NCBI RefSeq assembly: GCF_003724155.1
Contig: NZ_RJJQ01000020.1
Location: forward strand, 1-64,000
Source: Flexivirga caeni
Lineage (GTDB): Bacteria; Actinomycetota; Actinomycetes; Actinomycetales; Dermatophilaceae
Reading direction: 5' to 3'
Length of the DNA: 64,000 nt
Positions within the stretch are counted from its first letter, which is position 1, and each line of letters begins with the position of its first letter. A program made the translations under genes and the position numbers. Of the stretch, positions 56,092 through 64,000 are shown in pieces. The notes under the pieces are model-generated. The model worked only from the letters and a program-made list of their open reading frames with translations. It made no database searches and was not told the origin of the DNA.

Positions 56092-58261
56092 CGGGCTCCA
56101 GCGGTGCGTAATCCGAAGGCTCGACCGGACGCGCGGCATGCCGCGTGCCTTGGCGCCGTGACGGCCACCAGGCCCACCTGCCGAGCACCGACAGTGCTGC
56201 CGGCAGCAGCACGAGACGCACGACGGTCGCGTCGAGCGCGATCGCCACGGACAGCCCGACGCCGATCTCCTTCATCTCCACCATCGACAGCGACGCGAAG
56301 AGCGCGAAGACCGAGATCATGACGACGGCCGCACTTGTGACGACACCGGCTGTTTCCGAAACACCTTGTCGCACTGCGAGTTTCGGCGGCATACCTGCGT
56401 CATACCGTTCCTTGACGCGGCTGAGGACGAACACGTGGTAGTCCATAGACAGTCCCATCAGCACCACGAAAAGGAAGATCGGGATCCAGGAGATGATGCC
56501 GCCCGTGGAGTGGAAGTGCAGCATCGACTCCGCCCAGTTGTGCTGGAACACCAATGTGAGGACACCGAACGCGGCACCCACCGACAGCAGGTTGAGCGCC
56601 GTGGTGAGCAGCGCAATCACGACACTGCGGAACGTCACCGCCATCATCAGCAGGGTCAGCCCGAGGACGAGGATCAGTACCTTGGGCAACCCGGTGGACT
56701 GGTGATGCATCTGGTCGTAGCTGCTGGCCACGTCACCTCCGACGGCCCACGTCGTGCCCGTGTCGCTCACTGCGGCCGGGACTACCGTGTCGCGCAGTTC
56801 ACGCACGGCGGCACCGGCGGCGAACGAGCCCTCAGGGGCCTTGCTGCCGAGCGTCAGCACCGCCGTGCGACCGTCCGCTGAGGCGTGCATCGCCTTGGGC
56901 ACTTGCTTCCAGTCGCCGGTCGCGACGGCTTTGTCCTGCACAGCTCGCGCGTCCTTGTCCACCTGCGCCGCCGACCGGTCGTGCAGCACAACGGTGGTTG
57001 TCGGCCCGTCGCCGGGGAAGGCAACTCCGACCTGCTGCATGGCGCGTACCGCAGGAATGTCCTGCGGCAGCGAATCCAGCGAGCTGGTCTGCTGTTTCAT
57101 GCTCAACGCCGGAACAGCGAGTGCCAGCAGCAACACACCGCCGGCGAGCAGCGCGGTGACCGGGCGCCGCAGCACGGGACCGAGCAGCCGGCTGCTGAAC
57201 GCGCCGGGCCGCATCCGCGAGGAGAGCCGCCACAGCAGCGGGATCCGGGGACGGTCGACCTTCGACCCGAGCTTCGTCAGCAGGGCCGGCAGCACGGTCA
57301 GTGAACCGCACACGGCGAACGCAACGACGATGATCGATCCGGTTGCGATCGAGCTGAAGGTGACGTCGCCCACGGCATACAGGCCACCCATGCTGACGAT
57401 GACGGCGAACCCGGACACCACGATTGAGTGACCGGAGGTTGCCGCGGCGATCTCGACGGCGTTCGCGGTGCTCGCGCCGCGCTGGCGTTCCTGCCGCTCG
57501 CGCTTGAGGTAGAAGAGCGAGTAGTCGACGCCGACTGCCATCCCGATGAGCAGGATGACACTGGTCACTGTCGGCTCCATCGGAAGGAGCAACGAGATCG
57601 GCCCCATCAGGCCCATCGCGCCGAAGACGCTCGCGATGGCGAGCAGGACCGGTATGCCGGCCGCGGCCAGCGCCGCGAAGACGATCAGCATCAGCACGAT
57701 GGTGATCGGCATGCTCGTGCTCTCGGCGGACCCAAGGTCGTTGCCGACTCGCTTATTGACGGCCTTGTTCAGGGATGTCTCACCTGTCTGCACGATGTGC
57801 ACACCCGGGGCGCGAGGTTGCGCGTCACCCACGATCTTCGTGATGCCGGTGATGTCCGGATGCTTACCGGCGGCAACGGTTTTCATCGTGATCGGCACGA
57901 TGACGAGGTGCTTGTCGGGAGATGTCACCGGTGCGGCGACCCGCGCGACCTGGCTGTCGCGCTGGGCGTCCGCCGCAATCCGGCCGGCCGCTGCGCGCAC
58001 GTCGGCGTCGACCGTTCCGCCTGCCTGCGCGGACAGGACGATGTACTCGGTGTCCGGCGCGTCGAGCCCGGCGGCTTCGATCTGTCGTGCCGCGGCGCCG
58101 GATTGGCCGACACGGTAGTCCGCGTCGGTCGTGGTGTGCATGGACACTGCTGTGCCGCACGCAACGGCGGCCACCACCAGCAGCAGCCAGGTGCCGATGG
58201 CGCGCCATGGGTGACGCACGCTCCATCGGGCGATTCTCAGTGTGGCACCAGCCCTTTTCAC
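56078..58261 (-). CDS. MMPL/RND-superfamily exporter
   Basis: A 727-residue membrane transporter with 12 helices in two halves. Each half has an RND-type block: [23 protein letters not shown] (with the Asp-Tyr pair of the proton relay) and [23 protein letters not shown]. Large external loops follow helices 1 and 7. MMPL proteins export lipids or drugs using the proton gradient. It lies divergent from a two-component system, so it is probably regulated by that pair. GTG 58261 has GGAGGG 9 nt upstream. Confidence 0.9.
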   Translation of the reverse strand: MKRAGATLRIARWSVRHPWRAIGTWLLLVVAAVACGTAVSMHTTTDADYRVGQSGAAARQIEAAGLDAPDTEYIVLSAQAGGTVDADVRAAAGRIAADAQRDSQVARVAAPVTSPDKHLVIVPITMKTVAAGKHPDITGITKIVGDAQPRAPGVHIVQTGETSLNKAVNKRVGNDLGSAESTSMPITIVLMLIVFAALAAAGIPVLLAIASVFGAMGLMGPISLLLPMEPTVTSVILLIGMAVGVDYSLFYLKRERQERQRGASTANAVEIAAATSGHSIVVSGFAVIVSMGGLYAVGDVTFSSIATGSIIVVAFAVCGSLTVLPALLTKLGSKVDRPRIPLLWRLSSRMRPGAFSSRLLGPVLRRPVTALLAGGVLLLALAVPALSMKQQTSSLDSLPQDIPAVRAMQQVGVAFPGDGPTTTVVLHDRSAAQVDKDARAVQDKAVATGDWKQVPKAMHASADGRTAVLTLGSKAPEGSFAAGAAVRELRDTVVPAAVSDTGTTWAVGGDVASSYDQMHHQSTGLPKVLILVLGLTLLMMAVTFRSVVIALLTTALNLLSVGAAFGVLTLVFQHNWAESMLHFHSTGGIISWIPIFLFVVLMGLSMDYHVFVLSRVKERYDAGMPPKLAVRQGVSETAGVVTSAAVVMISVFALFASLSMVEMKEIGVGLSVAIALDATVVRLVLLPAALSVLGRWAWWPSRRQGTRHAARPVEPSDYAPLEPVRAR

Positions 58262-58376
58262 GGTGCTGTTCCCTCCTCGGTGAACGTGTGCCCGGGCGGT
58301 TGCCCGGCCGGATTCAACACTCGTCGCCCGCGAAGCGGAAGTCAGTGACGGCAACACCACACTTCGGGTAGGGCTA

Positions 58377-58397
58377 GCACCACCTCCGATGTGGTGC
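58377..58397. promoter_or_regulatory. Operator-like palindrome between MMPL and histidine kinase genes
   Basis: GCACCAC, a 7-nt spacer and GTGGTGC form a perfect 7-bp dyad in the divergent intergenic region. It is a candidate binding site for the neighbouring response regulator. Confidence 0.45.
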
Positions 58398-58440
58398 ATT
58401 CTCGACTGCGCTCGGAGCGCGCACACGTCAGGATGGTGCT

Positions 58441-59667
58441 GTGCAATCAACCGCAGGTCGCCCGCAGATCATGCTGGCGCACGTCGTCGCCGTGCTCCTC
58501 TTCGCGCCGACCGTTGCGCTCTTCGTGCTCGGTGTGGTGGGAGTCGCCCTGACACCACTGGGAATCGGTGTGATCTTGCTGCTGATCGTGGTCCCGGCGA
58601 CCCGACTGGTCGCGACCGGACACCGGAGTATGGCGAGGGAGATCCTGCAGCAGCCGGTCGTCCAGGAATACCGCGACACCACCGGTCTCGGACCGATCGC
58701 GCGGGTGCAGCGCTGGGCATCGGACCCGGCGCGATGGCGTGACCTGCTGTGGGAACTGTCGTCGATCACCATCGGCTTCACGCTCTCGGTTCTGAGCATC
58801 GCCCTGTTCCTCTATCCGATCTGGTCGATCGTCTGGTTCGGGCTGTGGAAGGGCCTGCCGGACATCTTCGACCGGCCCTACGGCATGACCATCACGACGA
58901 CCGAGGGCGCCGTCGCACTGTCGGCCGGCGGATTCGTGCTCGGCGCACTGGTGTGGTGGTTCACCGCGAAACCCATTGCCCGGTGGCGATTCGGGCTGGA
59001 CGCCTTCCTCCTTGGCATCTCCCGGCAGGCGGTCCTCGCCCGTCGCGTCCGCGAGGTGACGACGTCGAGGGCGCAGGGTGCCGACGCTGCAGCGGCTGAG
59101 TTGCGACGCGTCGAGCGCGACCTGCACGACGGGGCGCAAGCGCGCCTCGTGGCACTGGGTATGAGCCTCGGTCTGGCGGCTGAGCTGATCGAGAAGGACC
59201 CGGAGGCGGCCCGGACGCTGTTGCTCGAAGCGCGGGACGGCAGCACGGAGGCGCTGCAGGACATCCGGTCGGTGGTGCGCGGCATCCATCCGCCTGTGCT
59301 GGCCGATCGTGGCCTCGCCGACGCGGTACGGGCCCTTGCCGTGGACCTGCCGATGGATACCGAGCTGGACCTGCATCCGCCGGCGCTGCCGGCGACCCTC
59401 GAATCTGCGCTCTATTTCAGCATTTCCGAGTGCCTCGCCAATATCGGCAAGCACGCTCACGCCGACGCCTGCTGGATTGCGCTCCACGACGAGGATGACG
59501 TCGTGGTCGCCGTCGTGGGCGACAACGGCGTCGGCGGCGCCAACCCACAGGGCAGCGGTCTGCGCGGCATCGCGTCCCGGCTTGCAGTGTTCGACGGCAC
59601 CGTTGCAGTCTTGAGTCCGCCGGGTGGTCCGACGACCGTGACGATGGAGGTGCCGTGCGGGCGGTGA
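58441..59667 (+). CDS. Sensor histidine kinase, NarL/DesK class
   Basis: A 408-residue kinase. The N-terminal 190 residues carry about four membrane helices in a sensor domain with short external loops. The HisKA_3 motif RRVERDLHDGAQARLVALGMSL holds the phospho-His, followed by IRSVVRGIHPPVLADRGL and an HATPase domain (GDNGVGGANPQGSGLRGIASRL). It likely senses membrane or envelope state. GTG 58441 may be leaderless (CAGGAT 6 nt upstream). Its 3' end overlaps the response regulator gene. Confidence 0.88.
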   Translation: MQSTAGRPQIMLAHVVAVLLFAPTVALFVLGVVGVALTPLGIGVILLLIVVPATRLVATGHRSMAREILQQPVVQEYRDTTGLGPIARVQRWASDPARWRDLLWELSSITIGFTLSVLSIALFLYPIWSIVWFGLWKGLPDIFDRPYGMTITTTEGAVALSAGGFVLGALVWWFTAKPIARWRFGLDAFLLGISRQAVLARRVREVTTSRAQGADAAAAELRRVERDLHDGAQARLVALGMSLGLAAELIEKDPEAARTLLLEARDGSTEALQDIRSVVRGIHPPVLADRGLADAVRALAVDLPMDTELDLHPPALPATLESALYFSISECLANIGKHAHADACWIALHDEDDVVVAVVGDNGVGGANPQGSGLRGIASRLAVFDGTVAVLSPPGGPTTVTMEVPCGR

Positions 59668-60299
59668 TCGGAGAGGACCACGCGCTATTGCGCGACGGCC
59701 TGCAGCGCATTCTGACCGCGCACGACATCGAGGTCGTCGCCGCGGTCGACAACGCACCCTCACTCGTCCGGGCGCTGCGTGAGCACCGTCCGGACGTCGC
59801 CGTCGTCGATGTCCGGCTGCCGCCCACCCTCACCGACGAAGGTCTGCGGGTCGCGATCGACGCCCGCCGCGAGACGCCCGGACTGCCCGTGCTGGTCCTG
59901 TCCCAGTATGTCGAGAGCCTTTACGCACGAGAGCTTCTCGAGGGTGGCGACGGATCCGTCGGTTACCTGCTGAAGGACCGCGTCTCCGATGTCGGTGCCT
60001 TCGTCTCGGCGGTCCGCCAGGTCGCGGCGGGTGGCACGGTGCTCGACCCGGAGGTGGTGCGGCATCTGATCGCCCGGCGCCCGGAGGGCAGTCCGGTCGA
60101 CCGACTGACCGATCGCGAGCGCGAGGTGCTCGCGCTGATGGCGGAGGGGCGCTCGAACGCTGCCATCGCCGCGGCGCTCTTCGTCACCGAGAAGGCAATC
60201 AGCAAGCACACCAACGCGATCTTCGCCAAGCTCGACCTGCCCGTGTCGGCGGATGACAACCGCCGGGTGCTCGCCGTGCTTGCCTATTTGGGCGGCTGA
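59655..60299 (+). CDS. NarL/LuxR-family response regulator
   Basis: A 214-residue regulator: receiver with D52 (VAVVDVRLPP), Lys in YLLKDR, and a LuxR helix-turn-helix LTDREREVLALMAEGRSNAAIAAALFVTEKAISKHTNAIF. GTG 59655 lies inside the end of the kinase gene with AGGAGGT-like GGAGGT upstream, so the pair is translationally coupled. It probably controls the divergent MMPL exporter and this operon through the GCACCAC dyad. Confidence 0.88.
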   Translation: MRAVIGEDHALLRDGLQRILTAHDIEVVAAVDNAPSLVRALREHRPDVAVVDVRLPPTLTDEGLRVAIDARRETPGLPVLVLSQYVESLYARELLEGGDGSVGYLLKDRVSDVGAFVSAVRQVAAGGTVLDPEVVRHLIARRPEGSPVDRLTDREREVLALMAEGRSNAAIAAALFVTEKAISKHTNAIFAKLDLPVSADDNRRVLAVLAYLGG

Positions 60300-60365
60300 C
60301 CAGGACGGTTATCGCAGCCTTGCCTGCGTGGACATCCGGCATCACACGGGGCAAGGTTGCTGATC

Positions 60366-60674
60366 ATGAGCAGGTTGCTGACCGACGAGGAGATCACCCG
60401 GCAACTGGCCGATCTGCCGGGCTGGCGGCGCGACGGTGACACGTTGCGGTCGTCATACAGCTCACCGAGCTTTGCGGCCGCAATCGAATTCGTCCGGCTG
60501 GTCGCGGTCGACGCCGATCAGATGGACCACCACCCCGACATCGAGATCTCCTACACGACCGTCCGGTGGACGTTGTCGACCCACAGCGAGGGCGGCATCA
60601 CCCAGCTCGACATCGAGCTGGCGCATCGCATCGGCGAGGCAGCCGAGTCGACCGGATCGACGACTTCCGGATGA
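60366..60674 (+). CDS. 4a-hydroxytetrahydrobiopterin dehydratase (PCD/DCoH)
   Basis: A 102-residue protein with MDHHPDIEISYTTVRWTLSTHSEGG, the PCD active-site signature (HHPx4-Y...THxxGG), and the usual length. It recycles pterin cofactors; in bacteria lacking aromatic hydroxylases the family has other roles, such as in molybdopterin metabolism. ATG 60366 is chosen over upstream TTG 60357. Its stop overlaps the ATG of the VIT gene. Confidence 0.88.
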   Translation: MSRLLTDEEITRQLADLPGWRRDGDTLRSSYSSPSFAAAIEFVRLVAVDADQMDHHPDIEISYTTVRWTLSTHSEGGITQLDIELAHRIGEAAESTGSTTSG

Positions 60675-61390
60675 CCAGCGCCTCGGTGGAGCCGCACGAC
60701 GGCGAGCTGCAGGACAGCGGGCTCGCCGGCCGGCTCAACTGGCTCCGTGCCGGGGTGCTCGGCGCCAACGACGGCATCGTGAGCGTGGCCGGCATCGTCG
60801 CGGGCGTAGCCGGTGCCACGACGAGCCGCTCGACCATCGCCATCGCGGGCGTGGCCGGCCTCGTCGCGGGCGCATTATCAATGGCCGCAGGCGAATACGT
60901 ATCAGTGAGCACCCAGCGCGACAGCGAGCGAGCGATGTTGCGCAAGGAGCGACGCGAGCTGCGGGAGCTGCCGCAGGAGGAGCTGGAAGAGCTGACCCAG
61001 ATCTACCAAGCCAAGGGGCTGCGCCGGGAACTCGCCGAGCAGGTCGCCGCGGAGCTGACCGCGCACGACGCCCTCGCCGCGCACGCCGAGGCGGAGCTGG
61101 GCCTCGACCCGGACGACCTGACCAACCCGTGGGAGGCGGCCGCTGCGTCGTTCCTGTCCTTCACGGTCGGTGCGCTCATCCCGCTCATCGCGATCCTGTT
61201 GCCAGCCGCCGCATTTCGGGTGCTGGTCTGCTTCGTGGCGGTGGCGGTGGCGCTCGTCGTGACCGGAGCCGTCAGCGCGCGGCTCGGGCAGGCGCCGGCC
61301 GGTCCGGCCATCCTCCGCAATGTCGCCGGCGGTCTGCTCGCCATGGCCATCACGTATGGCGTGGGCACCGTCGTCGGCACAGCAGTCTGA
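60671..61390 (+). CDS. VIT/CCC1-family iron or manganese transporter
   Basis: A 239-residue membrane protein: WLRAGVLGANDGIVSVAGIVAG and GALSMAAGEYVSVSTQRDSE are the signature segments of the VIT1/CCC1 family, with five predicted helices and a cytoplasmic metal-binding acidic loop (ELPQEELEELTQIYQAKGL). It exports or sequesters Fe2+/Mn2+. The ATG overlaps the previous stop (ATGA), coupling it to the pterin dehydratase, although the functions are unrelated. Confidence 0.9.
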   Translation: MTSASVEPHDGELQDSGLAGRLNWLRAGVLGANDGIVSVAGIVAGVAGATTSRSTIAIAGVAGLVAGALSMAAGEYVSVSTQRDSERAMLRKERRELRELPQEELEELTQIYQAKGLRRELAEQVAAELTAHDALAAHAEAELGLDPDDLTNPWEAAAASFLSFTVGALIPLIAILLPAAAFRVLVCFVAVAVALVVTGAVSARLGQAPAGPAILRNVAGGLLAMAITYGVGTVVGTAV

Positions 61391-61486
61391 GCCGCGGAAG
61401 CCGCCCGTCACGTTCGACCATACAGCTGGCAGTCGGTCGAGGACTTCGCTGGCTGTGAGGTCGTAGCCGGTCGCTCCGGTGATCAC

Positions 61487-61581
61487 CGAGCGGGGTACGT
61501 ACCCACCGAGCGGGGTAGAACCACACACGCGTAACGGCCGGTTTTCTACCACGCTCGACACCGAAGTACCCCGCTCGGCGC
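61487..61581. terminator. Nested palindromes between convergent VIT and Lrp genes
   Basis: CCGAGCGGGGTA is present at 61487 and 61507 and inverted as TACCCCGCTCGG at 61568-61579. A second inner stem pairs GAGCGGGGTAGAACC (61509-61523) with GGTTTTCTACCACGCTC (61541-61557). Several alternative hairpins are possible. The 264-base gap holds no gene. Confidence 0.55.
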
Positions 61582-61654
61582 TGGCCCGCTCTTGGGTATG
61601 CCAATCGCGCGGCATGGCGCGCGCTGGACATACTCGCGGCTCGGCCTCCGCGAC

Positions 61655-62650
61655 TCACCGCACGATCGTGCCTGCACGCTTGACCGCGCGGGTGATCGGC
61701 TCGACCTGGGCCTGCGCAACGCCGTCCAGCCGCGCCACGTCCTCGGAGACGAAACGGTAAAGGCTGTCGACGTCGGGAAAGCCCACGGACAGCATGATGC
61801 TGGTTGATCCGGTTGTGGCAGCGCAGAATCGGACCGATGGATGCCTGGCCATTGCCTCCCCCACGGCGTGCAGGTGAGCGGGCGCGACGGTGAGGAGCAC
61901 CCGCGCCACCAGTGGATTGCCGAAGAATGCGTCGTCGAGGTCCACGTCGAAGTAGAGCAGCCCGCCCTCGCGCAGCTCGGTGACGCGCCGGCGCACCTGC
62001 GCTTCCGTCCAGCCTCCGCCCGCAGCGCACAGGTCGGCGTATGACGCGCGGCCGTCGAGCATGAGCGCCTGCAACAGCGGTTCGTCGCGTTCGGTCAGCT
62101 GCACCGGCCGATCGCTGCGCTCCGGCGTGCCGGCGAGCAGTTGCGCCTCCTGGTCCGGGGTCAGAAAGTCCGGACCGACCCGCCAGTCCTGCGTCGTCGA
62201 ACCCCGGAAGACGTGCAGCACTGCCTCTGCCTCGATGCCGGTGATCTGCACGGTCCGCGGCAGTTGTTGCAGCAGCAGCTGATCCTGGTCGTCGAGGGTA
62301 CGCGGGCGCAGCACGCAGTCGACCTCGGTCCCGCCCTGCAGGATCGCCACCCATTGGACGTCATCGCGCCTGGCCAGCGCGTGGCTGATCCGCCCGGACG
62401 CGTCCGGGCGGCAGAAGAGCCGCAGCATCCAGTTCTGCCGGCCGAGCGGTTCCGGGTCCACGAAACCGATCACCCGCGCCGCTCCACTGGTGCGCAGCCG
62501 CCGATAGCGCCGCGCGACGGTCTGCTCGGAGACACCGAGCACCGAGCCGATCACCGCGAACGGTGCGCGCGGCGCCGTCTGCAAGGCGTGCGTGAGCTTG
62601 ATGTCCATCTCATCCACTGTGGCGGATTTCTTCCCAGGAGCTGCAGCCAT
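61655..62650 (-). CDS. Lrp/AsnC-family regulator with duplicated domains
   Basis: A 331-residue protein, about twice the length of classical Lrp. It contains two AsnC-type helix-turn-helix units (MDIKLTHALQTAPRAPFAVIGSVLGVSEQTVARRYRRL, and DEPLLQALMLDGRASYADLCAAGGGWTEAQVRRRVTEL) and two RAM/AsnC ligand-like domains. Double Lrp proteins of this sort are common in actinobacteria. It is leaderless (TAGATT 6 nt before ATG 62650) and divergent from an MFS exporter, which it probably regulates. Confidence 0.88.
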   Translation of the reverse strand: MAAAPGKKSATVDEMDIKLTHALQTAPRAPFAVIGSVLGVSEQTVARRYRRLRTSGAARVIGFVDPEPLGRQNWMLRLFCRPDASGRISHALARRDDVQWVAILQGGTEVDCVLRPRTLDDQDQLLLQQLPRTVQITGIEAEAVLHVFRGSTTQDWRVGPDFLTPDQEAQLLAGTPERSDRPVQLTERDEPLLQALMLDGRASYADLCAAGGGWTEAQVRRRVTELREGGLLYFDVDLDDAFFGNPLVARVLLTVAPAHLHAVGEAMARHPSVRFCAATTGSTSIMLSVGFPDVDSLYRFVSEDVARLDGVAQAQVEPITRAVKRAGTIVR

Positions 62651-62656
62651 GGCGGA

Positions 62657-62662
62657 AATCTA
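62657..62662 (-). promoter_or_regulatory. -10 box of leaderless promoter for the Lrp-type regulator
   Basis: On the minus strand TAGATT is followed by TCCGCC and ATG 62650. Confidence 0.5.
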
Positions 62663-62738
62663 CGCTGCCCCCATCCTGGCTGGTTGCCTGTCCCGAATCG
62701 CCGGATCCTGGAAACCACTCCCGGAAAGGTTTCTCACC

Positions 62739-64000
62739 ATGCGCAAGTGGCTTCCACTGCTCACCATCTGCATCGGCACCCTGATGCTGCTCGTCGACGT
62801 GACGATCGTCAACGTCGCACTACCCGACATGGCCGTCAGCCTGCGGACGAACTTCAGCTCGCTGCAGTGGGTCGTCGACAGCTACGCCCTCGTCCTCGCC
62901 GCGTTCCTGCTCGGCATCGGCTCGATCGCAGACCGTCTCGGACACCGTTCCGCGTATGTCGTAGGCCTCTCGCTCTTCGCATTGGCTTCTGCCGCCTGCG
63001 GATTCGCCGGCAACTCCACGGTCCTCGTGGCAGCACGCGCGGTGCAGGGGCTCGGCGGTGCCGCGATGTTCGCGACCACCTTCGCTCTCCTCAACCGCAG
63101 CTACACCGGGCGGGACCGCGGCACGGCATACGGCATCTGGGGCGCCGTTTCCGGCGCGGCGGCCGCGATCGGGCCGATCGCCGGTGGATTGCTGACCGAG
63201 CACCTCTCCTGGCGGTGGATCTTCTTCGTCAACCTGCCGTTCGCCATCACCGCGATCGTGTTGTGCTTCCTCGTGCTTGCCGAGAGCGAGCGGCACCGTT
63301 CGCCACTCGACCTGTCCGGCATCGCGACGTTCACGATCTTCGCAGCGGCGTTGACCTTCGGACTCATCCGGGCGAACGAGCACGGCTGGGGCGCAGGCCT
63401 GGTGCTCGCATCGTTCGCACTGTCGATCGTGATGCTGGTTGCATTCATCGTCGCCGAGACGCGGAGCGATCATCCGATGCTCGACCTGGGCTTGTTGCGC
63501 AGCGGTGCGTTCACCGGCGCGCTGATCGCCGGATTCGTCCTGTCCGCAGCGGCATTCGCCTACCTGACCTACACCTCGATCTGGCTGCAGTCAGTCCGTG
63601 GCATGTCACCGGTGCAGGCCGGTCTTGCTACGCTGCCGCTGGCCGTGGCGTCGTTCGTCACCAGTGCGAGCATCGGCCGGCTCATGCACGGCAATCGCAA
63701 CTGGCTGGCGGTCGGGCTCGGGATCGGGCTGACCGGTGCCGGCGGACTGCTCGTCGCCTGGCAGCTGAGCGGAGCAAGCGCAAGCTGGACTGCGTTGTTG
63801 CCCGGCCTGGTCGTGACCGGAGTCGGTGTCGGTCTTGCAGCACCCACCCTGAGCTCGACGGCGATGTCTGCCGTCGCACCGCAACGCGGTGGTATGGCGG
63901 CCGGAGCAGTCAACACGGCACGCCAGCTCGGATTCGCGCTCGGGATCGCAGCGCTGGGAACGGTTTTCGCCGCCCGCATCAAGTCGGTCCTGGTCGCGCA
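62739..64000 (+). CDS. MFS transporter, DHA2 (14-TM, EmrB/QacA) family; C-terminus off window
   Basis: The frame runs from ATG 62739 (GGAAAGG upstream) past the window end, giving 420 residues. LTICIGTLMLLVDVTIVNVALPDMAVSL is motif D1 of the 14-helix drug/proton antiporters; GSIADRLGHRS is motif A and GAVSGAAAAIGPIAGG is motif C. The substrate may be a toxic compound or amino acid. It is transcribed away from the double Lrp regulator. Confidence 0.9.
   Translation, partial: MRKWLPLLTICIGTLMLLVDVTIVNVALPDMAVSLRTNFSSLQWVVDSYALVLAAFLLGIGSIADRLGHRSAYVVGLSLFALASAACGFAGNSTVLVAARAVQGLGGAAMFATTFALLNRSYTGRDRGTAYGIWGAVSGAAAAIGPIAGGLLTEHLSWRWIFFVNLPFAITAIVLCFLVLAESERHRSPLDLSGIATFTIFAAALTFGLIRANEHGWGAGLVLASFALSIVMLVAFIVAETRSDHPMLDLGLLRSGAFTGALIAGFVLSAAAFAYLTYTSIWLQSVRGMSPVQAGLATLPLAVASFVTSASIGRLMHGNRNWLAVGLGIGLTGAGGLLVAWQLSGASASWTALLPGLVVTGVGVGLAAPTLSSTAMSAVAPQRGGMAAGAVNTARQLGFALGIAALGTVFAARIKSVLVA

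Overview
The window is about 70% GC, densely coded, and has many GTG starts, ATGA/GTGA gene overlaps and leaderless promoters. The gene content (mshB for mycothiol, WhiB-free SigE/RseA/TatB block, DUF3117, DevR/DevS, DUF222-HNH, actinobacterial DapC/DapD/DapE) points to an actinobacterium. I would place it in Micrococcales, perhaps near Dermacoccaceae or Intrasporangiaceae, but the sequence alone does not settle genus. No rRNA, tRNA, CRISPR array, prophage or insertion sequence was recognised. This looks like core chromosome with a few accessory pockets.

Layout. 1-640: 5' part of a DUF222/HNH endonuclease gene and a repeat-rich gap. 640-5090: CDP-alcohol phosphatidyltransferase, extended APS kinase, lipoprotein, aminopeptidase P. 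5091-8813: ArsR regulator, a short cysteine-containing leader ORF with competing hairpins, then a duplicated-permease anion ABC transporter with its ATPase. 8822-11349: NlpC/P60 hydrolase, an internally shortened L,D-transpeptidase and a small unknown. 11360-17431: a block matching the order around Mycobacterium tuberculosis Rv1211-Rv1232 (MgtE-N/CBS, DUF1003, Mrp, TatB, RseA, SigE, O-methyltransferase, DUF3117), but without htrA. 17636-24682: enoyl-CoA hydratase, then a DevR/DevS hypoxia module with two split-barrel flavoproteins and a universal stress protein, each behind a DosR-type box, then NfeD and an SPFH protein.

25041-30937: a minus-strand polyhydroxyalkanoate/lipid operon (PhaE-like, PhaC, GNAT, SDR, acyl-CoA ligase, two alpha/beta hydrolases). 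31054-37160: PIG-V-like membrane protein, Tag, DivIVA-like, LOG, DapE, and divergent DapD plus a membrane-anchored lysozyme-like protein. 37338-42442: GltA, DapC, ferredoxin, GNAT and a nuclease-like protein. 42524-49499: VanW protein, flavin reductase, MshB, TypA, QueA, SDR. 49591-56091: SoxR, then a peptide-type ABC transporter operon. 56078-64000: MMPL exporter, a second two-component system, pterin dehydratase, VIT-family metal transporter, a double-domain Lrp regulator and a divergent, truncated MFS exporter.

How it works together. Lysine/peptidoglycan precursor synthesis (DapC, DapD, DapE), envelope stress (SigE/RseA, TatB), redox buffering (MshB, SoxR, flavin reductase), hypoxia survival (DevRS regulon) and carbon storage (PHA operon) are clustered. 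The least explained parts are the attenuator-like leader at 5590-5680, the arrays of 51-52 bp-spaced palindromes at convergent gene junctions, the SoxR-type promoter of the SDR-QueA pair, and a genome-wide preference for the word GTATG/CATAC.
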